This document shows, in pieces, positions 1 through 5,598 of a stretch of DNA of 5,598 nucleotides. A model generated the notes under the pieces. It worked only from the letters and a program-made list of their open reading frames with translations. It did not search any database and had not been told where the DNA came from. The DNA is from Candidatus Hydrogenedentota bacterium (GTDB lineage: Bacteria; Hydrogenedentota; Hydrogenedentia; Hydrogenedentiales; CAITNO01), in contig CAIXUF010000640.1 in assembly GCA_903922535.1 (NCBI GenBank), positions 1 through 5,598 of the forward strand, read 5' to 3'. Each line of letters starts with the position of its first letter. The first letter of the stretch is position 1. The position numbers were made by a program, and so were the translations under genes.

Positions 1-1257
1 GTCGGCGCTTCGTCGGCATCGAAGGTTGCCAGGGAAGTTCCCGCCCCTGCGGGAAAGACGGGCGTTTCCAGTCAGCCCCGGAGCGGGCGTTCCTCTGCGC
101 CGGTCTCGGCGCGTCCTGCGAAAAGGACTGGCGACGCTCCCGTCCCCAGGCCGCCGATAACCACCGGCCCCGCCGGTGCGCCACCGGCGGCCAGACCCGC
201 TGCCAAGCGCCCCACGTCAGCGGCGCGTCCGGGAGGCAAACGGGCACTGGGAACGATCCGGCCAAGCAACATCATTCACACCAAATGGAAAGACACCCGG
301 GCGTTCATGATTGCCGCGTCTCCCGTCTACAAGGGATTCTTCCGCGAGGAGACGCTGGAGAAGGCGACAGAACTGCTGCTGGTCGAGCGTGACCCACTGA
401 TCCAGCCGGCGGCGAAACGGCTGCTGGGGGACTCTCCTGTCGGCGCGCTGCACTTTGATCTGGTGTGGGAGAACATGAACCGGTTCCTCTACACGGTCCA
501 GGCGTCCAACCGGCTCGGCAGCCATGCGACGCTGGGCTGGATGGTGGCGCGAAACCATCAGGAGTTTGGCGCGGTGCTCCGCGCGGGTTACGAGGGGCTT
601 TGCCAGTTGCACAAGGCCGCCCCGGCGCTGGCGTCAGAGCCGCTTGCCACGGGATTCATTTATCTGCCCGACCGGTACCGCCGCGCGGAATTGGGGCGCG
701 AACTGCCGGTCTATTTCTTCCGCTGGCCCGCACGGGAGGCCGCGCCGCTGTGCGTGGCCAACCCGGAGCAGCTTGCCCTGGCGGCCGCGCCGCGGCCGCG
801 GCTCATGGGCAAGGTGGAGACGGAACGCATTCGCTGCGGCCTGACCGAGCTTGTCGTGCGGGGGTTCCGCCCGGAAAAGAACGTGGGACTCAATCTTCCC
901 GCGCTGTCGGCCGACGATTTTCTGGGATGGCGCAGTGAGGGCGGCATAGCGAACGTGAATCTGGTGTTCTGCCGCGCCCGCGAGGTGCACAGTTCGCCGG
1001 GCCGTTATTTGCAGCGGCTCCTGTCCATGACCTGGCCCGCGCCGGGCGGCGTGTTTTCCGTGGCGCCCGAAGAGCCCGCGCGGTTCTTTGCGGCCGTTTG
1101 CGCGGCCGTGGGTGGTGAAACGGCCCGGATGTGGGTGGCCGAGTGCTGCGGCCTGTTTGCCGGACGTGTGTCGCGCGCGGAGAAAGGCCCCGGAGCCCGC
1201 TATGTGGAAGAGCTTCGGAAACTGGTTTCGGCCCCCCCTGAACAGAAGGAAACGTGA
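1..1257 (+). CDS. Uncharacterised protein with basic disordered N-terminal region (5' truncated by window edge)
   Basis: The frame is open from base 1 to the TGA at 1255-1257, giving 418 visible residues. The start lies outside the window; the ATG at 307 is internal, because the coding frame continues uninterrupted upstream of it. Visible residues 1-81 are rich in Ala, Pro, Ser and Gly, with 15 Lys/Arg against 2 Asp/Glu, so this part is probably a disordered basic tail or linker, able in principle to bind nucleic acid or another polyanion. From about residue 90 the sequence looks globular, with alternating hydrophobic segments and aromatic-rich stretches such as WENMNRF (about 156-162) and an ECCG motif near the C-terminus. 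I see no signal peptide, membrane segment or known catalytic motif in the visible part, and I do not recognise the family. The stop is one base before the next start, so the gene is probably in an operon with the beta-helix gene. That the gene is real is well supported; its function is unknown. Confidence 0.72.
   Translation, partial: VGASSASKVAREVPAPAGKTGVSSQPRSGRSSAPVSARPAKRTGDAPVPRPPITTGPAGAPPAARPAAKRPTSAARPGGKRALGTIRPSNIIHTKWKDTRAFMIAASPVYKGFFREETLEKATELLLVERDPLIQPAAKRLLGDSPVGALHFDLVWENMNRFLYTVQASNRLGSHATLGWMVARNHQEFGAVLRAGYEGLCQLHKAAPALASEPLATGFIYLPDRYRRAELGRELPVYFFRWPAREAAPLCVANPEQLALAAAPRPRLMGKVETERIRCGLTELVVRGFRPEKNVGLNLPALSADDFLGWRSEGGIANVNLVFCRAREVHSSPGRYLQRLLSMTWPAPGGVFSVAPEEPARFFAAVCAAVGGETARMWVAECCGLFAGRVSRAEKGPGARYVEELRKLVSAPPEQKET
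1244..1250 (+). promoter_or_regulatory. Ribosome binding site of the beta-helix gene
   Basis: AGAAGGA lies 8 bases before the ATG at 1259, inside the last codons of the preceding gene. It decides the start: the frame is open further upstream (an ATG exists at 1088), but that extension overlaps the upstream gene, has no such site, and would bury the signal peptide that begins exactly at 1259. Confidence 0.75.
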
Positions 1258-1258
1258 G

Positions 1259-3469
1259 ATGCAGCGAGTTGTGCTTGCCGCGATTCTGATCCTTGCGGCA
1301 GGATGCGCCGCCGCCGGGGACGGCGTGCGGGTTTTCGTTTCCCCTTTGGGCAACGACGCGTGGTCGGGCCGCATTTCAGAACCGAATGCGGACAAGAGCG
1401 ACGGGCCGGTGGCCACACTGGTGAAGGCGCGCGACCTGCTGCGTGCGGCGGGACCGGCGGCGCGGGGCGTCTACGTGCATGGGGGTGTCTACACCCTGCG
1501 CGAGCCGCTCGTGCTGGGCAAGGAAGATTCGGGCGCGCCGGACCGTGTGGTCACGTGGCAGGCCTTTCCGGGCGAGACGGTGCGCCTGTCAGGCGGCGCG
1601 GCGGTGGTTGGCTTTGCCCCTCACAGCGGCGAAATACTCAAGGCCGATATCTCGGCGTTGAATGTGCCCGAGGGAAAAGCGCGGCAGTTCTTTTTCAATG
1701 GCGAACGGCAGACGCTGGCGCGCTGGCCCAACAAGGATGCGGGGGACATGCCCGGCGGCAAGTGGGCCTTTGTCGCCGCGTCGGTGGACGCCGAAAAGAA
1801 CAAGAGCTTTCACTACGCGGGCGAAAAACCCGGGCAGTGGACGAACCTGAAGGACGTCGAGATCTCCATCTGGCCGAATTACAACTGGTGGCAGACCATT
1901 GCGCCTGTTGCGGCAATTGACGCCGCAGACAAGAAGGTGACGCTCGCCGGCGACCTTTCCTACACCATCGAGCCGGGGCGGCGCTATTTTTTCCAGAACC
2001 TGCTGGAGGAACTGGACGCGCCGGGCGAGTGGTATTTGGACGCTGCGGCGCACACGCTCTATTTCTGGCCGCCTGCGGCCGTGGAGGGCGTTGAGGCGGT
2101 GCTGCCCGTGGCCGAGGGCATCGTGCGGATGGACGGTGCGGCCAGCATCGCATGGCTGGGCTTCACGATGGAGGCGGTGACGGGCGACGTGGCCGTGATG
2201 AAGGACTGCGAAGGCTGCCTCGTTGGGCGCTGTGTCGTGCGCAACGCGGGCGGCTACGGCGTGGTCGTCAAGGGCGGCAAAGGCTGCAAGGTGGCCGGAT
2301 GCGACATCACCTCCACGGGCCGCGGCGGCATTGTGCTCGACGGCGGCGACCGCAAAACGCTCACACCCGGCGCGCATGTCGCGGACAACAACCACATCTG
2401 GCATGTGGCCGAGCTGTGGCAGACCTACGAGACCGGCGTCAACATCAGCGGCGTCGGCAACCGCGTGTCCAACAACCTCATCCACGACCTGCCGCACATC
2501 GGCATCCTGCTCACAGGCAACGACCACGTGATCGAGTGCAACGAGATTCACCACGTCTGCCTGCAGGGCAGCGACAACGGCGCATTCTACATGGGCCGCG
2601 ATTGGACACAGCGCGGTGTGAAAGTGCAGTTCAACCGGATACATGACGTTTACGGATTCGGCTTCACCGGTCCGGCCGAGGGCACCCCCGGCAAATACGT
2701 CTATGCGTCGCCGCACCAGGCATGGGGCATTTATCTTGACGATTGCACCAGCGGCGTGACGGTGCTGGGCAACCTGTTCTACCGTGTGCCGCTGTGCGGC
2801 GTGATGATTGGCGGCGGCCGCGACAATGTGGTGGACAACAATGTGTTCGTGGACTGCATCCCCGCGCTGCACATCGACGCCCGCTGGGACGCCTACTGCT
2901 GGGACCTCATGCAGCAGCGGCTGGACGCGATGAACTGCACCCAGCCGCCCTACAGCGAGCGCTGGCCCGAACTGCTCAAGATGGGTGACGACCCGCGCAA
3001 GCCCGCCAACAACCAGTTTTTGCGCAACGTCGTGGCCTACACCCGTGATGACTACCGCGGCCTGAGTACGACCAAGCCCGGTTCGGCCGAGGCGGTCGTC
3101 TACGATCTCAGTCCTTTCGATCCGGAGAGCACGAACTTTTCCGCGAACATCCTCTTCCATCCCACCCTGCCCAAGATCTTTTGCCAGAGTTACAAGAAGG
3201 ACGATGGCGGAGTGATTGACTGGCTGGCCTGGACGGACAAGGGCTTCGACAAGGACAGCGAACTGGCCGACCCGCGCTTCATGGACGCTGCCAACGACGA
3301 CTACACGATGCGGCAGGATTCGCCTGCGTTCAAGATGAAGGATTTGAAGGCGGTGCCCGAATGGCGCATGGGCCTCTACAACGACGAGTTCCGCGCTTCA
3401 TGGCCGCCACCCAAGCAGGAAATCAAAGACGCCAGCGCGCACACGGAGTGGATCGTCGCACCGGAATAA
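1259..3469 (+). CDS. Exported right-handed parallel beta-helix protein, polysaccharide-degrading type (possibly GH141-like)
   Basis: The product is 736 residues with TAA at 3467-3469. Residues 1-20 form a signal peptide: a Lys/Arg-poor start (MQR), a hydrophobic core, then ILAAGC. Cys16 could be a lipoprotein cleavage site, although Ala rather than Leu stands at -3; cleavage after AAA (residue 19) by signal peptidase I is the alternative. Residues 23-113 carry the N-terminal pattern common in this group: FVSPLGNDAWSG, a KARDLLR helix, VYVHGGVYTLREPLVL, then a DSG and FPGETVRLSGG. Residues 240-272 include a YFFQNLLEELDAPGEWYLD stretch, also typical. From about 295 to 595 there are repeated short strand-turn units with Asn/Asp-Gly turns (NNHIWHV, NRVSNNLIHD, NVVDNNVFVDC), as in a pectate-lyase-like beta-helix. 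Acidic clusters in SDNGAFYMGRD (438-448) and YLDDCTSG (492-499) are candidate active-site positions. Family membership as a secreted carbohydrate-active beta-helix protein is fairly secure. GH141 (fucosidase/xylanase) is a guess from overall resemblance; a lyase or a non-enzymatic binder is possible. Confidence 0.88.
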   Translation: MQRVVLAAILILAAGCAAAGDGVRVFVSPLGNDAWSGRISEPNADKSDGPVATLVKARDLLRAAGPAARGVYVHGGVYTLREPLVLGKEDSGAPDRVVTWQAFPGETVRLSGGAAVVGFAPHSGEILKADISALNVPEGKARQFFFNGERQTLARWPNKDAGDMPGGKWAFVAASVDAEKNKSFHYAGEKPGQWTNLKDVEISIWPNYNWWQTIAPVAAIDAADKKVTLAGDLSYTIEPGRRYFFQNLLEELDAPGEWYLDAAAHTLYFWPPAAVEGVEAVLPVAEGIVRMDGAASIAWLGFTMEAVTGDVAVMKDCEGCLVGRCVVRNAGGYGVVVKGGKGCKVAGCDITSTGRGGIVLDGGDRKTLTPGAHVADNNHIWHVAELWQTYETGVNISGVGNRVSNNLIHDLPHIGILLTGNDHVIECNEIHHVCLQGSDNGAFYMGRDWTQRGVKVQFNRIHDVYGFGFTGPAEGTPGKYVYASPHQAWGIYLDDCTSGVTVLGNLFYRVPLCGVMIGGGRDNVVDNNVFVDCIPALHIDARWDAYCWDLMQQRLDAMNCTQPPYSERWPELLKMGDDPRKPANNQFLRNVVAYTRDDYRGLSTTKPGSAEAVVYDLSPFDPESTNFSANILFHPTLPKIFCQSYKKDDGGVIDWLAWTDKGFDKDSELADPRFMDAANDDYTMRQDSPAFKMKDLKAVPEWRMGLYNDEFRASWPPPKQEIKDASAHTEWIVAPE

Positions 3470-3490
3470 GGCGGCGGGGCGAACGGTAAT

Positions 3491-3748
3491 ATAGGCCGCT
3501 GTGTTACACCTGTGTCTCGTATCCTGGAGTGGCACGTTGAATGGAACGTCCGTTTCCCCGAAGGGGAAGTATGTGAATAGGCCGCAGCGTTACACCTGTG
3601 TCTCGTATCCTGGAGTGACACGTTGAATGGAACGTCCGTTTCCCCGAAGGGGAAGTATGTGAATAGGCCGCAGGGTTACACCTGTGTCTCGTATCCTGGA
3701 GTGACACGTTGAATGGAACGTCCGTTTCCCCGAAGGGGAAGAATGTGA
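3491..3748. repeat. Tandem array: three 86-base units
   Basis: Units lie at 3491-3576, 3577-3662 and 3663-3748, each starting ATAGGCCGC. They differ at only four unit positions: 10 (T/A/A), 12 (T/C/G), 42 (G/A/A) and 80 (T/T/A). Each contains a 6-bp hairpin TTCCCC-GAA-GGGGAA (3554-3568, 3640-3654, 3726-3740), followed two bases later by ATGTGAA. Each also contains ACGTT-(6)-AACGT (3534-3549 in unit 1) and a bulged stem GTGTCTC/GAG..ACAC. The change at unit position 42 turns an A-T pair of that stem into a G-T wobble, so pairing survives. A would-be fourth unit begins at 3749 with ATAG but then diverges into the palindrome. Near-identity implies recent amplification or ongoing homogenisation. 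The unit is not a CRISPR (no variable spacers) and not coding. Confidence 0.95.
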
Positions 3749-3943
3749 ATAGCCGGAGTGTGACCGAAGGGAACCTCCGGAAAACGGGCCATCCCCTCAA
3801 ATCCCAACCCCGAAGTGGGTTGAATGTGAACGGGAGCAACGGCCCAAGAGTTTCACATTCAACCCGCTGCGGGGTTGGTGGATATTCGTTGTTTCGCCAC
3901 GCTACCGGAGGTTCCCTTCGGTCACACTCCGGCTATTCACATT
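3742..3943. repeat. 202-base nested palindrome with perfect 39-base inverted arms (MITE-like or structured element)
   Basis: Arms 3742-3780 and 3905-3943 are exact reverse complements over 39 bases. Each arm carries an ATGTGAATAG segment and its own internal stem CCGGAG/CTCCGG (3753-3758 with 3775-3780 in the left arm). Between the arms lies a second inverted repeat (3804-3830 with 3852-3878) around a 21-base loop, separated from the outer arms by unpaired stretches of 23 and 26 bases. The outer end overlaps the last bases of the third 86-base unit. No transposase, and no clear target-site duplication (GGAAG on the left, GGTCC on the right). It could be a non-autonomous mobile element, a composite of two inverted modules like a BIME, or a structured RNA. 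The geometry is certain; the class is not. Confidence 0.9.
3804..3878. repeat. Inner inverted repeat, 27-base arms with two mismatches
   Basis: Arms 3804-3830 and 3852-3878 are reverse complements except at two positions. Each arm can also fold alone: CAACCC/GGGTTG with a 6-base loop, at 3805-3822 (loop CGAAGT) and 3860-3877 (loop GCTGCG). Both mismatches fall in the loops of these local hairpins, leaving the 6-bp stems intact, which favours the local hairpins as the conserved structure. A TTCACAT box (ATGTGAA in the left arm) sits one base outside each hairpin, facing the central loop. Confidence 0.88.
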
Positions 3944-3980
3944 GGTCCCTGCCGGGACCTTGCATCACATTAGTCCCTGC
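3936..3980. repeat. Box plus GGTCCC/GGGACC hairpin, followed by a decayed direct copy
   Basis: TTCACAT at 3936-3942 is followed, after one T, by the perfect hairpin GGTCCC-TGCC-GGGACC (3944-3959). Fifteen bases, CACATTGGTCCCTGC at 3938-3952, recur with one change (G to A) at 3966-3980, a 28-base offset. The second copy lacks the closing GGGACC half, so it cannot form the hairpin and looks like a truncated or decayed module. Its end is 40 bases before the downstream start codon, placing it in the probable leader region of the GH106-like gene. Confidence 0.8.
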
Positions 3981-4008
3981 TCGATCTTTGTGGCAGACTT
4001 GCCTTGAT

Positions 4009-4013
4009 GAGGG
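4009..4013 (+). promoter_or_regulatory. Ribosome binding site of the GH106-like gene
   Basis: GAGGG lies 7 bases before the ATG at 4021. It supports this start, which is also the only one that gives a normal signal peptide. Confidence 0.7.
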
Positions 4014-4020
4014 AAACACA

Positions 4021-5598
4021 ATGCGCACATGCGTCTTCATGCTGTTGGTCATTGCGGCTAGCGCGGGCTGGGCCGCGCCTGATTTGACTCCGCCTGCTGC
4101 GTTCGACCTGAACCAATTCAACGAACCCGAGGCGGTGCTGTGGCCGGGTTATTTCTGGCTGTGGAACGCGCCGTTGGAGCCGGACACGCTGCGGGCGCAG
4201 TTGCGGGACATGGCCGCGCATGGCGCGCGCAGTGTGTGCATGCTGCCCATGCCGCATGGATTCCGGCCGGACTCCACCAACAACTCACTGGACCCGGACT
4301 ATCTGACGCCGGAGTACTTTGACCGCGTGAAGCTGGCCGTGGACGAGGCGGCGCGCTTGGGGATGCACTGGTGGGTCTATGACGAGGGCGGCTGGCCCTC
4401 GGGCCAGGCGCTGGGCAAGGTCGTTGAGGGCCATCCCGAGCTGGGCGTGCAGCGAATGACGCGCGAGCGCGTCGAAGCGCAGGAATCCTATGAAGTGCCC
4501 AGGGACGCCTTTGCGCTGATCACCGACGGGGAACCGGCGCGCTCTTTTGCGCCGGGCGAGACCTGGAAGCCCAGCGCCGCGGGGAAGACGGCGTGGCTCT
4601 ACCGCGTCAAACAGGGGGGGGCGCCCAACCTGCTCAACCCGGACGCCACCAGGCGCTTTATTGAACTGACTCACGAGGGCTACCGTCGCGCGATTGGTGA
4701 CCATTTCGGCAAGACGGTCCGCTTCACCTTCACCGACGAGCCGGGCGTGCCCAATCTCGACGTGCCCAAGTCAATCCCCTGGACGCAGCAGATGGACGCG
4801 CTCTATGCCGGGCAGTTTGGCGGCGACGTCAGGACGGTATTGTCCCGGCTGTTCGAGGAACCCGGTCCCGATGCGGCGCGGTCCGTGGCGAAGGCGCGGA
4901 TTGATTACTACGACCTGTGGACGGGGCGTTTTCGCGCCGCCTATTTTGGCCAACTGCGCGACTGGGCCCATGCGGTGGGGCTCGGATCGGGCGGTCACCT
5001 TAACGGCGAGGACGAGACCCTCAACGCCGTCCGCTACGGTTTCGGCCAGGCGCTGCGCCAGTTGCGCGCGATGGACGTGCCCGGCGTGGACGTGATCTGG
5101 CGGCAATTGTTTCCCGGACAGCCGAACCCGAACCATTTCCCCAAGTACGCGTCGAGCGCCGCGCACCAGAACGGCACCCGCTTCGCGCTCACCGAATCGT
5201 TCTGCGTGTTTGGCAACGGCCTGACGCCCGCGCAGATGAAATGGCTCATTGACTACCAGTTCGCACGGGGACTCAATCTCCTCGTGGGCGGCTGTTATCC
5301 GCTGAGCACGCGCGACCATCACATGACCGGCGAGCGCCCCTGCTTTGGTGCCTGCAATCCGCTGTGGGATCATCTGACGGGCTTTCACGCCTACACCGCG
5401 CGGTTGGGCTATGTGCTGTCCATCGGCACACCCAAGATTGCGACGGCCCTGTACTATCCCGTGCGCGACATCTGGGCCTTGGGCCTGAAGGCCACCGATG
5501 CCGCCGACACGCAGGACCAACTCGCCGCCACGCTGCTGGCGCGGCAGTGCGATTTCGACCTCATTGATGACGATCTGCTCTCCAAGGCGCGCGTGGAA
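4021..5598 (+). CDS. Exported GH106-like glycoside hydrolase, alpha-L-rhamnosidase family (3' truncated by window edge)
   Basis: The frame is open from 4021 to the last base, 526 residues with no stop; GH106 proteins are usually about 800-1100 residues, so roughly half is visible. Residues 1-18 form a signal peptide (MRTCVFMLLV core, likely cleavage after GWA), so the enzyme acts outside the cytoplasm. Family features in order: WPGYFWLWN (41-49); a helix with MAAHGARSVCMLPM (64-77); YLTPEYFDRV (94-103); ARLGMHWWVYDEGGWPSGQ (111-129); FTFTDEPG (235-242); an AHAVGLGSGGHLNGE strand-loop (316-330); FALTESF (388-394), then RGLNLLVGGCYPLS (416-429); and ATALYYP (475-480), with FDLIDDDLL near the visible end. 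The sequence suggests Glu240 and Glu392 as candidate catalytic acids, judged from their place in conserved-looking motifs. Family GH106 hydrolyses terminal alpha-L-rhamnosides in pectin and related glycans; the exact substrate here is unknown. The C-terminal beta-sandwich domains expected for the family would lie beyond the window. An 8-G run at 4614-4621 does not break the frame. Confidence 0.85.
   Translation, partial: MRTCVFMLLVIAASAGWAAPDLTPPAAFDLNQFNEPEAVLWPGYFWLWNAPLEPDTLRAQLRDMAAHGARSVCMLPMPHGFRPDSTNNSLDPDYLTPEYFDRVKLAVDEAARLGMHWWVYDEGGWPSGQALGKVVEGHPELGVQRMTRERVEAQESYEVPRDAFALITDGEPARSFAPGETWKPSAAGKTAWLYRVKQGGAPNLLNPDATRRFIELTHEGYRRAIGDHFGKTVRFTFTDEPGVPNLDVPKSIPWTQQMDALYAGQFGGDVRTVLSRLFEEPGPDAARSVAKARIDYYDLWTGRFRAAYFGQLRDWAHAVGLGSGGHLNGEDETLNAVRYGFGQALRQLRAMDVPGVDVIWRQLFPGQPNPNHFPKYASSAAHQNGTRFALTESFCVFGNGLTPAQMKWLIDYQFARGLNLLVGGCYPLSTRDHHMTGERPCFGACNPLWDHLTGFHAYTARLGYVLSIGTPKIATALYYPVRDIWALGLKATDAADTQDQLAATLLARQCDFDLIDDDLLSKARVE

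Larger units (their letters stand above)
3470..4020. other. Intergenic region of 551 bases filled with structured repeats, no credible gene
   Basis: This separates the beta-helix gene from the GH106-like gene. Almost all of it between 3491 and 3980 belongs to repeats listed separately. Positions 3470-3490 show only a weak GC-rich stretch. Positions 3981-4020 hold the leader and ribosome binding site of the downstream gene. I see no convincing sigma-70 type promoter and no hairpin followed by a T-run, so neither a promoter nor an intrinsic terminator is claimed, although the strong hairpins could slow or stop transcription. Minus-strand open frames here are by-products: the 86-base period is not a multiple of 3, so the three copies are read in three different frames. 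Confidence 0.8.

Noticed and set aside
781..799. Two GCGGCCGC palindromes 11 bases apart
   Set aside because: They fall in Ala/Pro/Arg codons of the first gene and are explained by GC-rich codon use.
634..1416. Minus-strand open frame (260 codons) across the end of the first gene and the start of the beta-helix gene
   Set aside because: It is antisense to two well-supported genes, and its Arg/Gly/Pro/His-rich translation has no motif or signal.
1589..3160. Long minus-strand open frame (523 codons) opposite the beta-helix gene
   Set aside because: It lies wholly antisense to a gene with recognisable family motifs, signal peptide and ribosome binding site. Its translation is rich in His, Val, Arg and Ala without domain features, as expected of a shadow frame in GC-rich coding DNA.
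3554..3568. Intrinsic terminator for the beta-helix gene
   Set aside because: The hairpin is only 6 bp and no T-run follows on either strand. The same hairpin is repeated three times as part of the tandem unit.
3491..3748. CRISPR array
   Set aside because: The whole 86-base unit is repeated almost identically, with no short repeat alternating with unique spacers, and no cas gene is present.
3504..3839. Minus-strand open frame (111 codons) across the tandem repeats and part of the palindrome
   Set aside because: Its translation is the 86-base unit read in three successive frames, so no protein sequence is repeated or conserved. It exists because the repeat lacks stops on that strand.
4614..4621. 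Run of eight G as a possible phase-variation site in the GH106-like gene
   Set aside because: The frame is intact, and one GC-rich run without variation data is weak evidence; Gly-Gly codons explain it.

Overview
The window is GC-rich bacterial DNA with all three genes on the + strand and one 551-base intergenic region packed with structured repeats. No rRNA, tRNA, phage, CRISPR or transposase gene is visible. Two exported proteins that look like glycan-degrading enzymes, plus long structured intergenic repeats, fit an environmental polysaccharide degrader, for example from the Planctomycetes, Verrucomicrobia, Lentisphaerae or Hydrogenedentes. That placement is an inference from style of content; no marker gene supports it.

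Layout. (1) Positions 1-1257 are the 3' part of a gene that starts before the window. Its product has a basic, Pro/Ala-rich, probably disordered N-terminal stretch followed by a globular domain I do not recognise. (2) One base later, at 1259, starts a complete 736-residue exported right-handed beta-helix protein ending at 3469. It resembles the polysaccharide lyase/glycoside hydrolase type of beta-helix, possibly GH141-like. The spacing suggests the two genes are co-transcribed and translationally coupled. (3) Positions 3470-4020 hold no credible gene. They contain three tandem 86-base units (3491-3748), a 202-base nested palindrome with perfect 39-base arms (3742-3943), and a further hairpin plus a decayed copy (3936-3980). 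(4) At 4021 an exported GH106-like protein (alpha-L-rhamnosidase family) begins and runs off the right edge, with 526 residues visible.

Function. The beta-helix protein and the GH106-like protein could act on the same extracytoplasmic polysaccharide, such as a rhamnose- and fucose-bearing pectin or algal or bacterial exopolysaccharide. The role of the first gene is unknown.

The most interesting signal is the intergenic region. The motif TTCACAT (or its complement ATGTGAA) occurs six times, in both orientations. In five of the six it sits 1-2 bases from a short hairpin, and the hairpins have different stem sequences (TTCCCC/GGGGAA, CAACCC/GGGTTG, GGTCCC/GGGACC) but keep their pairing. A fixed box beside a hairpin whose bases change together suggests a modular repeat family selected for structure, comparable in logic to REP elements but without their GTAG signature. 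No mobilising enzyme is present in the window.
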